Of a stretch of DNA of 64,000 nucleotides, positions 22,897-34,965 are shown piece by piece; the stretch's first letter is position 1, and every line of letters begins with the position of its first letter. Made by a program: the position numbers and the translations under genes. The notes under the pieces were generated by a model, which saw only the letters and a list, made by a program, of their open reading frames with translations, did no database searches and was not told the origin of the DNA. Source of the DNA: Malaya genurostris (lineage: Eukaryota; Arthropoda; Insecta; Diptera; Culicidae); the NCBI RefSeq assembly GCF_030247185.1, contig NC_080572.1:188823800-188887799 (forward strand). Direction: 5' to 3'.

Positions 22897-24064
22897 CTGG
22901 GTCCCATCGCATTGTTCCATTCCAGGCAATGAACAGGCAGACTCATTGGCTAAAGTGGGCGCATTAGAAGGTGATATTTATGAAAGACCAATATGCTTCA
23001 ATGAATTTTTCAGAATCTCTCGTCAGAAAACTCTCGAAAGTTGGCAAACTTCATGGAGCAATGACGAACTGGGACGATGGCTACACTCCATTATCCCTAA
23101 GGTATCGACGAAACCTTGGTTCAGGGGGATGAACGTGAGTCGCGATTTCATTCGTGTTATGTCGCGGCTCATGTCAAATCACTACACCTTCAACGCACAT
23201 CTCCGGCGTATTGGGCTCGCGGAGAGCGGTCTCTGCACCTGTGGCGACGGTTATCAGGACATCGAGCATGTCGTGTGGTCGTGCGTAGAGTATCGCGACG
23301 TCAGGTCGGAGCTACTGGAATCCCTTAGGGCCCGAGGTAGACCGTCCAATGTTCCGGTTCGGGATGTGTTGGCGAGTCGGGATAGTTTATATATGCTTCT
23401 CATATACCAGTACCTTAAACACATTAATATACAAGTGTAATCCGTAGTTTCCTCTCTCTTGTCGAGGCTAAGAATAATCTTCACCTGCAGGTTCGAGACT
23501 AACATTCGCCCGATTCTCCAAATCCCTCGCCTGTCCACCATCTTTGTATAAAATAACAAGATCTTTTTGCTGTCACTAACTTCTTCGTTCCCCCTTTTTC
23601 CGTTTCTCCACCATCTCGATGTCAACTAATTAGATCTTTATCGTGTTTGGTCATTCGTTCTCATCCCCCCTTTTTCATCCCGTTTTCCACAAAATTACTT
23701 CTCTATACTTCTTTCATTCTCTTAGGCAAAGGCATCGCCCACGGGAAAACTGCTTCAATCGATGAACAACATGCGGGCCACCCGCTGGGTCTCTGTGACC
23801 TGGGGGTGTTTCCCGCGGACCCATTGAAACGTATAATCGTCATCTAGAAGAAACTAATGCCATATTTAATCCACCGACCATTGCCGATCGCCAGCTGCAG
23901 ACTGAATTTGCAGAATCGACCATTGCGACCGGAATTCGCCACTACCCTAATGATAATACCCTAGTTTTAAGTTAGTTTTAATTTAAAATAAGAAAATGCC
24001 CTTGGCATCTAAGAGCTTAAGCAGTGTGCCTTCAAACATGTTACTATTGAATAAAAAAAAAAAA
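22897..24064 (+). mobile_element. 5'-truncated I-type LINE with 12-bp target duplication
   Basis: Both sides carry ATAGTTAGAAAT (22885-22896 and 24065-24076). The insert begins inside the RNase H region, at the position matching VWVPSHC in the full LINE at 37.4-43.6 kb, and ends with AATAAA and a poly(A) run. This is a classic 5' truncation from incomplete reverse transcription. Confidence 0.95.
22898..23440 (+). pseudogene. ORF2 C-terminal fragment of I-type LINE
   Basis: The frame covers the last block of RNase H (SIPGNEQADSLAKVGALEG after a frame-consistent start) and the C-terminal domain, with the C-x-C...H...C pattern LCTCGDGYQDIEHVVWSC, ending KHINIQV. It is nearly identical to the same part of the full-length copy (for example WSNDELG versus WTNDELG). 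It starts mid-gene because the element is truncated, so it makes no enzyme. Confidence 0.93.
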
Positions 24065-24076
24065 ATAGTTAGAAAT

Positions 24077-26515
24077 GTAGCCCAAATTGAAAGGATAATA
24101 ATGAACATTTCCGTTTCTTGCCGAACCCCAATAACCATTAGTCAATTTACACAGAAATTTCCGAATCCAGTATAAATTATGCTTGAACGTGGCTTCCACG
24201 ATTGATCGAAACCGATTGGCTAATGTTCTGCCCTATTGTTGTCTACCTTCGTATTCCGAACCGGAGCGACCTACGTCAACCTCAACCTCCCGAGTGCACA
24301 ACGTAGCAACAGCCACGTGATAAATGGATTCGTCTGTCGCGAATTGTAACACAAGAAAAAAAGTCAGCAGCTACCTGGCGCAATACACATCAATCAAAAT
24401 CCGCCCAAGTACCCTCCAATGGAGATGTTCAACATCAAACCGGAGCCATCCGTCCCTGGCGGAAACGAGCAGCTTAGCAGTGATGGCATGCCCTAATAAA
24501 GTTTGCCAGCTATCACCACCCGTTCCACACCAAACCCGCCCGGCACCTTTGACGTTTCGACGAAGCAGGAGGTAGACTGTTTCCAGGTTCTACCGTCGAG
24601 GTACAGCTAATCAACTGCACGGTTGATTATGTAAAATAAGCAACCATCAAAGTCTACTACACGGTAGAATTCATCGTCTACTGGTTCGGGAATTGCTTAG
24701 CTGTCAACAGCAGGTTCCACCAGAATGCGTAATGTTTAATACCATCATAGGTGGGTGAGTGCGATTAACAATTATCCTTAACCTGCAGATGACAGCAGTG
24801 CTTCAGCTTACTTTACGGTAACGAGGCCAACAGATTAACTATTATAAATTGTGTGGGTGTGGGTGAGAGAAATTCCCAAATGATTTATGAGCAGTACAAG
24901 TGCTTAAGGTTTCACTCCACTGGAAGCACTCGAAGAAATCAAGCAGCCTCGAAAAGTGCATGAACAAGAATGTTTCCTTGTTCCGAAGGCCACGGTCGAT
25001 TCGGATGCGCCCCGAGGGCAGCAAGCAGTAAGCAGTAAGCAAGCCGATGTCCTTGGGATGTGTTATTTTTGAACTTGTTTATCTCGGCCGTCCTCAAAGT
25101 TTCTCCATCAATATTTTCATCAAGCAAACGCAACCGGGACTGCAGCGAGACGAAGATAGAAAGCAACTGCTTTGAAAAGGGTTGAAGATTCTTTTCATCA
25201 AATTCGCCGGAAGCTAATTAGAACAAAGTGTTCGGATGTGTTCGCACCGATACGGGGAGCAAAATTGGAGCTCTGCGCGGTACCATGACGTGAACGGCAC
25301 TCGCAATGTTTTTCCAAGGCTTCCTTTTCCTCCGCCGTGCTTCTTGCCATCTTCTCATCGACCAACGTCCCTCCCTCCCGTGGACGTAGATTCCGTGATG
25401 ATGAAAGATTAATTTTTCAGTCGTACAATTAGCTCGACACGCCGAACTGCCAAACAGCTGAACCCGGTCGGTCGGTGGGAAATTGAGTTCTGTACTGTTT
25501 AGTGATTAATTATTGATTGAAGTAACTGAAGCAGAGCGACGCGTGTTTTCACGAGCGGAAGGGAACTGAATCGGTGAAGGGTTGTAAAAGTTAATCAATT
25601 TTAATAGGCCTAATTTTGATGGCTGGTTGTGACAATTTGTCTCTGAAAGCACTCTGGCTCTGTGGATCTGAGAGGGAAAGCGTAATTTGCCTCGAATAAG
25701 AAGTTTTGACCTGCCATTACAGGCCGTACATGAAATGGTAGCACGGTTCTTTTTTTGGGCGCTAATGAAATATACAAAAAAAAAAGTTGTCATGCTTTCA
25801 ATTAGGGGTTTGCAATCGTTAATTTTGAAGACGGTTCGTATGATAATTGCTTCCATTACGGCTTCATTATATGGCGTTTTTTGGGAGCTCAAAATGTTCT
25901 TTGTTTCGTGCTGAATCGGAACATTTGCAATTGTACTGGAAGATTAGAAATATGAAACCTAAATGTTTATTGAACAGTACTACGGCACGGCAAGAGTGTG
26001 AAAATGTCACACACAAACATTATTTTTCTATGATGACCAAATCTTGCTTTCCGGAATGGTCTACAAGTTTTACGTATGTGCTTTAGTAAGCCTTTTCCTT
26101 CTTGCGTGGTTCTAAATCAAGACGTAAGAAATCTATGTCACCTACGAAAATCAACAGACTACATGACAACATTGTCAAAAACCTTCTCACTGTCTGATAA
26201 GCATTTCAAGAAATCTAACCGCGGTTTTATGTTATCTCTGTACTACTTAAACTTCAACTGGCATTAATTATCAAAAAATACTTATTATAAACACTCTCAT
26301 CGACAAATCTTTCCTGCATGAAAGAAAGAAACAACACCTTTCAATTTGATCACTGGATCCTCTGCAGCCCATGCATGTCGTGATTAATAAAATTGTAGGG
26401 TTATCTGATTAACATGTGAGATCTAAACTGTTTCTCGTTTAATTACTTGTTAGAAAATTTTGTTATTTCAGCTACAAACAAGACAAGACTTATATCAGCG
26501 CGGGTTTTTTTTTAT
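24077..26515. other. mostly unique-looking DNA, partly GC-richer
   Basis: 24180-25560 is GC-richer with mixed composition and may be host non-coding DNA. It includes a short frame near 24412-24500 that is listed separately. 25560-26515 is AT-rich with nothing recognised. Confidence 0.4.
24412..24501 (+). other. possible short host exon or relic (MEMFNIKPEPS frame)
   Basis: A short frame reads KYPPMEMFNIKPEPSVPGG and then NEQLSSDGMP before TAATAA. The composition is protein-like and Pro-rich downstream (PPVPHQTRPAP in a second frame). I do not recognise the family and no splice signals settle it. It may be chance or a decayed exon. Confidence 0.2.
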
Positions 26516-26519
26516 TCTT

Positions 26520-26706
26520 TTAAAACATTTATTTTACGTTAACTGCCAACGTTTCGAAGGTTTATTCTTCATCTTCAGGGCAAAACGATTGCAAATATGT
26601 TTCGTCTAGTCGGTTGCAACTATATTTTTAGTCGTTTTGTCCTGAAGATGAAGGAATAAACCTTCGAAACGTTGGCCGTGAACGTGAAATAAACATTTTA
26701 AAACCA
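26520..26706. mobile_element. inverted-repeat element (~185 bp) with long arms
   Basis: The left arm (26522-26587) and right arm (26632-26704) are inverted copies about 65-70 bases long; shared core marks are CCAACGTTTCGAAGG, TTTATTC and CATCTTCAGG. The loop is about 45 bases. The transcript of either strand would fold into a long hairpin. Confidence 0.88.
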
Positions 26707-26769
26707 ATAAATGACTAAAAAGTACTCCTCAGTTATATTGGTTGGTACATCATCGAGTAAATTGTGCGT

Positions 26770-27690
26770 ATATGTAGAAATGCGCTTTGTCGGTTTCGTC
26801 ATTTATAAAATTATTTCTCCGGAACGGAAAGTGACCGAAAAGAACTGTTTGGATGTGACTTGTAACCATATCTTAACTTTCAAAAAAGCATAAATTTGTC
26901 GTAATCGGTTGAGTTTTCTTTGAGTAAATAATGCTGTTTGTCGGTTACGTCACTTACACGATTATATTTTAAAAATCAAAATGTTCTCCGAAACCCATTC
27001 GAACGAAATCTGTTACCCCACAGTAATTTTAAAATAAGGTCAAATTCAACCAAATTGGTTCAGCTCTGAGAATTGTTCGAATGAAAAATGTGCTGTTAGG
27101 TTTTTAAACGATCTTCAGAACCAACCTGGGAGCCTTCCAAACTTGATCAACCGCCTCATAGTAGCTTTCAAATAAGCTGAAGATAGTCGAAACCTGTCTA
27201 GCCTTTTCCGATAAAATTGAACGAATAGAGGAGAGTGCTGTTTCTTAAACGATTAACTCTCATGAATTAGATATGCTCGCCATGAACCTTCCAAACTAGA
27301 TCCATGGCCTAACAATGACTTCCAAACAAACCTAAGATTATCTAAACCGGTTGAATCAACTTGGAGAAAATTGAGCATACAGAAGAAAGTTCAGTTTGTC
27401 GGTTACGTCACTTATGCCATTACACTTATGCTCTAGAAATCGGAAGTGTCAGCAATTCCTCTTTCAGATTTAATCAACGTCCCAATGAATGAGCCCAAGA
27501 TTGTCGAAATCGGTTTAGTCATCTCCGATGAAATTGACCGGGTAGAAAATAAGTGTGATTTGTGTAATTACGTCACCTCAACGATGATATCTCCAGAACT
27601 GGAAGTATTTGTCATGAGCCTTCTGAACTTGATCATTGGTTTTCGAGAAAGCCAAAGATTATTGAAAATTGTACAACCTTCTTCGAGATA
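26770..27690. repeat. ~152-bp degenerate tandem repeat, about six units
   Basis: Related unit starts (TGTCGGTT(A/T)CGTCACTTA or a decayed TGCTGTT form) lie near 26786, 26938, 27089, 27236, 27395 and 27558, spaced 147-163 bp. Each unit then has CCTTC(C/T)(A/G)AACTTGATC- and GAT(A/T)(A/G)TCGAAA-like phrases. Confidence 0.75.
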
Positions 27691-27699
27691 AGTATGCGG

Positions 27700-29060
27700 A
27701 GAGAAGAAAAATAGAAATGTGTAGGTACGTACATGCATATATACATTCACACACAGTTTTTTTTCGATTTCATCAAGATGAGTCGATTGTTATGTAACGA
27801 TTTTTTCGGAGGAAGCAGTTTTTGGGGCGTCAGTATTAGCGAAGCGTGCATGATTGGGAAACAGCATCGACTTTGTTCAACGTACTGTCAATAAAGAGAG
27901 AATGCTTGAGGGTACTTTTCAGAGCAGAGCTTGGCATTTTCAACGCAGAATTTGAATGCAGCGACAAGCTCGAAATTCGAAATTCAGCCGTGTAGATGTT
28001 CAGATTTGATAACAGAAATGACCTGAATCATCTATGTTATGTTGGCTGGCCGTTTCATCAAAGTCGCCTATATTGTTCATGGAAAATCTAAACAGACGTT
28101 TTCTCCTGAATTGGCTTTTTAATTTAATTTTAATTTAATGCAAATCCTATTGACAATGTGTGGGCCATCGTAAAGAGCAACCTTCGGATTCCGAACTGAA
28201 ATTTTGTGATTTTCTGATAAAAAATCATCGATAAGAAAACTCACTGAAGAAAAGTTAACTACTGATTTTTTTTTCAAACGCGATTCTCACTGAAACTGCT
28301 CTCACATGGAAAAAATCAGTTGCGAAAAGTTCACTAGTGAATATTCTCATCAATGACATTTAAAAATAAAGTTCGCACATTGAATATGTATGATATCAAC
28401 AAGTAGATTTCTAGGTAAAGGATTTTCATAGCCATTATATCTCAACCCGTTGCAACATGCTAATACATGATAAATAAACACGCTGATGAACCTTTCTGAA
28501 AATATTTAAGGCGCGTAGGAGGGTTGAAATGAAAAAAATTCTAAAGTTTTAGCTCTTGAAATTTGATGCTCTGTTTATAAGTGGTGGTATTCGAAATTTA
28601 TTCAGCAATACTGTTGAGTGTCCATTAATAAAAGCAACAAGTTTTAATAACAGTTATAATAATTATTATTAATATAATGTTATTTTATTTCACCCCGGAA
28701 ACATAAGCAAATGCTTCCAGATCATTGGAAATGTATAGTATTTGAACAGCTTTCCGATCAACATATCGTATCTAGACTATTCCTTTTTAGATACTTATTA
28801 AAAAATTCTGATATTTTAACTGAGACTTTAAGACCAGACTTATATCAGCACTTGCTACGACAACTGTTTTTTGTTATAAACTTGTTACGGCTTGATGATC
28901 GGGTTGTTGGAAGTATAATGGATGTGTGCTATACACAAAACGGTTTTTTTTCAAACCAAACTTTTAAATGACTACTATAAGCTAACGGATATATAGTTGA
29001 ACCTAGTTTCCAAGTCCAAGTCTGAAACTTGGGTTAACAAAATTAAAAAGTCTCGTGTAA
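27700..29060. other. AT-rich DNA, nothing recognised
   Basis: One 86-codon frame (28711-28971) has no family motif. No terminal repeats or RNA genes were seen. Confidence 0.4.
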
Positions 29061-29079
29061 TTAGCATTAACATTACGTC

Positions 29080-29240
29080 TGCTTAGCGGTTTATGTTGAG
29101 CTGCTAGATAACATAACAGTTCAACATAGACTGTTATGCACGGACGATTCGAAGACAAAGCGGAAATGTAAAATTTAATGAGTCATGATGCATGATTTAC
29201 ACAAAAAGATTCCATTAAACCAAACCCCCAAATGAACATA
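29080..29240 (+). repeat. relative of the 16.0-16.3 kb retroelement
   Basis: GTCTGCTTAGCGGTTTATGT, the hairpin-like AACAGTTCAACATAGACTGT, GCACGGACGATTCGAAGAC and a tail ending ACCCCCAAATGAA match the order of the 303-bp element. A 5' copy of the 39-base terminal repeat is not visible here. Confidence 0.65.
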
Positions 29241-29259
29241 GAACAGTTTAAAATGTGGT

Positions 29260-29340
29260 CAGTATTTAATGTTACCGCAGAAAAGGGGCTCGAACTTCTT
29301 GATAACTATGGGAACGTGCCACTTGAGCCAATTAGATCTG
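29260..29340 (-). repeat. tRNA-like SINE fragment
   Basis: On the minus strand an A-box-like TGGCTCAAGTGG stretch and a B box (AGTTCGAGCCCC) are spaced as in tRNA. It is followed by TCTGCGGTAACATT, which recurs near 36.8 kb. This suggests a third SINE family. Confidence 0.5.
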
Positions 29341-29344
29341 ATTC

Positions 29345-31140
29345 CTGATTCTGATTCGTCTTCTCAAAAATGTATTACGAAATCTATCATATTATCGCTT
29401 GATTCTGAAAGTTCAAAGTGACATCCGGGTAAAAAACTAAAGTTACGAGTGTTGAATGAAATATATTCCTCAAATGACGAATGAATTTTCTAACCATGAT
29501 TACTGTTCATGGGAGAAGACATGTTGCTCTTGACTTGGATCCATTTGACCATTAAAATCCTGAACAATCATCATGAGTTCAGGAAAGCGTGTGGGCTCAA
29601 AACTGTTCGAATTTTAGGTCACGTTAGTTGCTGGCCACACAAATCGGCTCTGGCTATACCAGTTTTTGGATACCAGCTTAAAAAATACCGGAGATAGTTG
29701 TTGGCAAAACTCTAAAGTTGATTTAATTTCGTTTTCTTAAAAATAGCTTGACCGATTTTCAAAAACTTCGAATGGTCTTATGATTCCATACGCTGCTATT
29801 GTATTTTATCTGCATCTGACTGTCGCTTTTGGAATTACTGAAGGAGTTCTGTTTAAAATTTCCAACCGTCCTTGAGAGTTACGATTTAAAAACTGTAAAA
29901 ACTCTTCTAAATTTGGCTCAAAAGTGTTTCAATGAAGTTTCTACTGATTGATAATCAACAAAAATACCTAAAAATTGTTGATATTCGATCGATTTTTCAA
30001 GAATCTGAATCACTTGTTCCGATTTGGATAAAAAATTGTACGTATTTTCAGTATGACAAACCATTAATTTAAAGATTTCAAGATTGATTTTTAAAAAGGA
30101 AGACTGTTGTTTCTCAACTTTAATCAAATCAAATACTTATGCCAAAATGGTGTCAAAGAAAATGTTGCCGAAAATTATTTGGGCACTATAAAAACACTAA
30201 AAAAATGAACGCTTTTTCACAAAGCGGAAAATTAGTAACGAAAATAAAAACTTAAATTAAAATATCGCACTCTATTTTTTTAATTTGTTACGATACTTTT
30301 TCAAAAAGAAACAAGTTACTGCTGAAAAAGTGTATACGCTACTGCAAACATTTAAATCATGAAAGATAACCACTAAAATACTTGAATATGAGCTCGAAAA
30401 CAAAAACTTATATAAAAATGGCGTCACAGAAAATTAATTTGACACTCTAAAAAACTATAAATTGAAAAAGGACGTTTATATACGAATCATAAAATCAACC
30501 TCAAAATAAAAATCATAACATCAGTCATCCTAATCTTTTTGCAACTAGACGGAAACCAGGCATGCTTCGCTGTACCAGGTCACTACGCGGCATTTAACTT
30601 CACAGTCCATTATATAGATGGGTAATACTGTGTATTCCCCCGTAGATAGCATAAATAGATAGGAACAAAATTTCGAATCAGTGTCGGCGGCAAAGTAGAA
30701 AAGAAGAAGAATTAGTGTGATATGTATGTTTCTGTTGAATTTGTTTCCGTTTATATAAGACTTGTCTGTCGGGGCTAAACGGGACTAACATAATTATCGA
30801 CTTGAAATTTTACCACATTCTTGAAACATCTCTAAAAATTAATGTTTAAATTGCTATTCTGTTTTATATCACTTATTGATCCTCGATTCACTATAAATTT
30901 AACCAAAAGATTTATTATATGAAACGAAACAATGAAATAGTCTGCAATAAAAATAACAATCCATTCGAACATAGTTTCATTTTCTTCGCGCTCATTAATT
31001 GATATTTAGCTTCCTATTGTATTCGTTTGGTTTTTTTATCTGAAACTTTTTAACACCATAGAGTGTCCGGTTCAACCCGGTTTCTGAATTGAAAATATTG
31101 ACAAATGGAAGATTTTAGCTGAAGTTTGAGGCTACATAAC
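29345..31140. other. AT-rich DNA, few recognisable marks
   Basis: Apart from a short dispersed phrase near 30548 (ACCAGGCATGCTTCGCTGTA) that recurs at 36905, nothing is recognised. Confidence 0.4.
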
Positions 31141-31144
31141 GTTA

Positions 31145-32392
31145 TAAAGATTGTCCCAGAAAGTATGGACGCACTTTGATTTCACTGTAAATAATTTACA
31201 AGTGTTAAATATTCAAATTTTATTCGATATACTGATAATATTAGACTTCAACAACAGAATATTATTATCAACATTTGCTACTTAGCCATTGTAGACTAGC
31301 TGACGCATCTTCTTGCGAACGTTCCTCATTAAATTCCGTACAGACTTCTTGGAGACAAGTTTTGACACTTTTTTCCAATCTTTTTCGAACTGTTGAATGG
31401 TTTCGGCTGCCGAGACATGTTTCCTAAGATGTGCCTTCGTTAATGCCCAAAATTCCTCAATTGGTCGAAGTTGTGGGCAATTTGGTGGATTCAGTCTTTT
31501 GGGACGAAAGTAACATTTTTGGTAGTATACCATTCTACCGTTGATTTCGAGTAGTGGCAAGAAGCAAGATCTGGCCAGAACACAACAGGATCCTTGTGGC
31601 TTCGAATCATGGGTAGAAGTCGTTTTTGTAAACATTCCTTGATGTATATTTCGCTGTTCACTTAAGCAGTGGTGATGAAGGGTTTCGAAATCTTACCGCA
31701 GCTACAAACTGCTTGCCCGACCATAGCTTTATTACCAAATCTTTCGACTTCAATCGATGTCTCGGACTGGTTTAACACTTGCCCTTCTCGCACCGTATAA
31801 TATAGTGGTCCCGGCAAGGATTTGTAATCGAGTTTAACGTAGGTTTCGTCGTCCATGATTATGCAGTTCAAAATTCCAGCAAGAATCGTATTGTACATCT
31901 TTCGAACCCTCGGCCTGATCGATGCTTCTTGTTTCGGACTACGTTTTGGTTGTTTCTGCTTCTTATAGGTTCGAAGATTCAAACGTTCTTTAGCACGAAG
32001 AACATGTGACTTCGAAGTGTCCACTTTTTTGGCCACATCCCGAATTGAAACCTCCTTCTTTTGCTTGAACGCCTTCAGTATTCGTCTATCCAGAGGTGTT
32101 ATCCTCACCGAACTTCCTGATTGCATTTCGCACGGCTTTTTCACTTACTCCTTTTATTTTTGCTATCTTTCTCAGTGACAGTCCGCGTTCTGTGCACCAT
32201 TTGTACACAATTTTTCGACTGTTGAAAGTCCACGCATTTCGAAATAAACTAATGAAAACGAATAAACAGCTGCACAAGTAGTTAGAGAAGAGTGTAAACA
32301 ACAGGGCGCAGCCATAAAAATTGACAGTCTCTGAACCATTGCGAAATGGCAGCAGTTTTTGGTTGCATCCATACTTTCTGGGACAGTCTTTA
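31145..32392 (-). mobile_element. DD37E (ITmD37E-like) element, copy B, longest copy (1248 bp)
   Basis: The inverted ends TAAAGATTGTCCCAGAAAG and CTTTCTGGGACAGTCTTTA bound a complete-length transposase relic. It has the segments missing from copies A and C, so it defines the intact layout. The SINE target site of copy A is empty here. Confidence 0.92.
31282..32301 (-). pseudogene. DD37E transposase, copy B, frameshifted
   Basis: The minus strand reads KWCTERGLSLRKIA (N-terminal HTH), then at 31662-32144 a second HTH-like segment and the first catalytic block CIIMDDETYVKLDYK. 31282-31635 covers FWPDLASCHY (second catalytic Asp, in another frame) and CPQLRPIEEFWA (catalytic Glu). There are 37 residues between that Asp and Glu, which defines DD37E; this spacing is known from mosquito ITmD37E elements. 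At least three frame breaks (near 32100, 31660 and 31500) disable the gene. The C-terminus ends RQLVYNG. Confidence 0.9.
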
Positions 32393-34960
32393 GATTACTT
32401 GGATGAAAAGTAATGTTAGTTAGTTTGTAATTAGTTGCAACGAGTATTTTTTTAATTTCTAAAAAAGAGTTCGGACTAGCTCCGGTCTCCCCTACTAACC
32501 TAGCTTTCGTTTACAAGTGTTTCTGTGTTCCAATTCCAGCAGAATAGGATGCTGCGCATATGTGAAAAATGGTTCACGTTATTCAGGAAAAATTCACAGT
32601 GCATTTCACATCGATTCTCCAGAGGGCAGGAAATTGCACTCGGAGCACTCCATCATTAATCATAACCGCACGCTGAAACCGCAAGACCCGACTTACCACA
32701 CATATTACCACCTATTTTCAGGGCACGATGGTTACAATCATAGGCGGCCGTTAAATGAACACCTGTCGATCAATCAGGGCGACCGGAGCAATAGCTTTCC
32801 TATGAATCAACCGCAACATTTACGATTATGGCTTTTACCTCGCCCGGTTTCTAGACATTCGTCCCAAACAAAGGTTGCATCCCTGCACTGATAGTAATAA
32901 TCAAGCGACTAGTATTAAGGATCCTGAAGCAGGAAAAAGCAACGAATGTGTGAAAAGGTGGACTTTTCACCTTGCTGAAGCCGTTTTCCTCCGGGTAGCA
33001 ATTGTTCAACACTAGCGGCAACCGTTGGATTTAACCATTTCTAAAGGACAACAACAACAACCAAAAGCAACAAAGTCAGCGAACTTTTTTGTTACCCAGC
33101 TACTTCGCTAGCATGAAGAGCCTGACCGTACCACCTGGTTTGCGTTGCATATCACGTCACCACCATTATTACCGTACAGCTACTACCATTCGTCTTAATT
33201 CAACGCGGAAGCAACACCTCCCACATCCGGTCCTTCCCGCTTCGGGTGATTCGAGGCAAATCGTAAATGGCACCACCATCATCATCATCATCATCATCAT
33301 CAACGTGGGGCTAACGCGGGTTGTGGGGCCAGAACTCGCCCGTTACCCTCCGTAGGGGTGTTCGTAAAGTCGACAAATATTGACTGCCAGCAAAGCACGC
33401 AAGCCGAACATGTAAATGATTGTGCTTGTGGCGGTGAAAGATCAATCGTTCAGCTGTTTGGTGATATTGTGTGTTATTGTACACTTGTACAGGTACATTC
33501 TGATAAAAAGGGGTGCTGAAGTGAAAATTGTTATGTACCGTGTTTCTTGATATACAAATTGTCCGACAAATGGATGGATGAAAATATTCGATTCCAATGA
33601 AATCGTTGTCTGGAACTGAAGTGGTTGTTTGGATGGTTGTGTAGTTAAATTTTCTTACTAAGCTTTTTACAATACGTCCTTATTACTTTTGAAGGATTAC
33701 CCAGCCCTACGGATGTTGAATCCCCTATTCAACTAACTTACTACACACGACAATGCTTCACATATTCCACCATCTTAGTTAGGAAAAAAAGCACACGAAA
33801 TAAGCCAAAGCCACCTCTAGCAACATATCCTTTTTAATTGCGACAACCAAGAGTGGAGTAAATATGTAAAGCAACTGAATGAGACAACAAAAACTGTGAA
33901 ACACTCTGGTATCTGGTGGCACACGCGTTTACACCAGAAACATTCGTCATCTTTCCAGTTCACATTCATGCAGCAGTGTAGTAAGGTTGATTATGAACAC
34001 CGTTTCGATCCGGTTACGCTTTCCTTTTCCTTTGGCTTTTACAGTAATGATGCTGAGTGATCAACAGTGGAATACATGCTTAGCGATTTTCGTCTATGAA
34101 GAAAGGATGCGTTTGATGGTAGTCGAGCGATTGAAATTTGCACAATCAAGGTTTTCCTTCGAGGCGAGTACGTTCTAGCTTCGATGAAAGCACCTGAATA
34201 CAACTATTTAGTTAGAGTAATATTAAAGTGGGAGTGGTGAGATAAAGGAAAGCACTTGGGCGCGATTCGAATTGAGGATTACGCATTTTTCTAAAATGTT
34301 TGCAACAATTGAAGTTTTACCACCAGGTGTGCTAGTTAATAGTGTGAGATTTTTTTTGAAAAGAATCAGGTGTGGACCAACTCATGAATATCTGTTCTTC
34401 TTTTGAAGTGATTCAGTCGAGAAGCCATTTTTCCACACCTCCATAACTAGTGAAGTGCTACTCAGCAAGTGCGTGAGACATCGTTAATAGAAAATGATAG
34501 ACGGAAGGGGCAAAATCTTGGTAGTATAACGGATGGGACAAAAGTTCCCATCTGAGTTTAAAAACGATGTTTTAGGCGCCTTTGCTGTGTGTGTAGAGGC
34601 ATTGTAGTGTTACCAAATGACATTCTCATATCTTTTCCGAAGTGATTAGGTTGGGCAGTTGATGTCGATGGTTGGCCTGCATCGACCAATGATTTTCGAC
34701 GCTTGGGTTTCTAACGGATGAAGAAAAAGAAATGTCTAGAGTTTTCGTTGAAAAAAATAATTTCGAATGTTTTGCATGATACAAAGCATCATTCAAACAA
34801 CAGTCTGTAATTTTTTCGCGGAAAAATATTAGGAAATATTTCCGGTAAAGAAGTATTTTCGAGGACGAGTTTTACAAATCATAATTTGCGGTGTCCACTG
34901 TTTCTCAGCGCAAAATGATCAGATGTCAAAAAATCCAAGTAATATAGTCGTTATGAATGT
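32393..34960. other. host-like unique DNA with a (CAT)n microsatellite
   Basis: The sequence is of mixed composition without transposon motifs. A run of about nine CAT/ATC units lies at 33275-33303. Frames at 32517-32891 and 33089-33355 have no family motif. Possible intron or intergenic host DNA. Confidence 0.4.
33275..33303. repeat. (CAT)n microsatellite
   Basis: Uninterrupted trinucleotide CAT repeat. Confidence 0.95.
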
Positions 34961-34965
34961 TTTTC

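Noticed and set aside
26640..26690. Functional hammerhead ribozyme
   Set aside because: The strict CUGAUGA core is not present; only a similar order of motifs is seen. Kept as a question in the findings.
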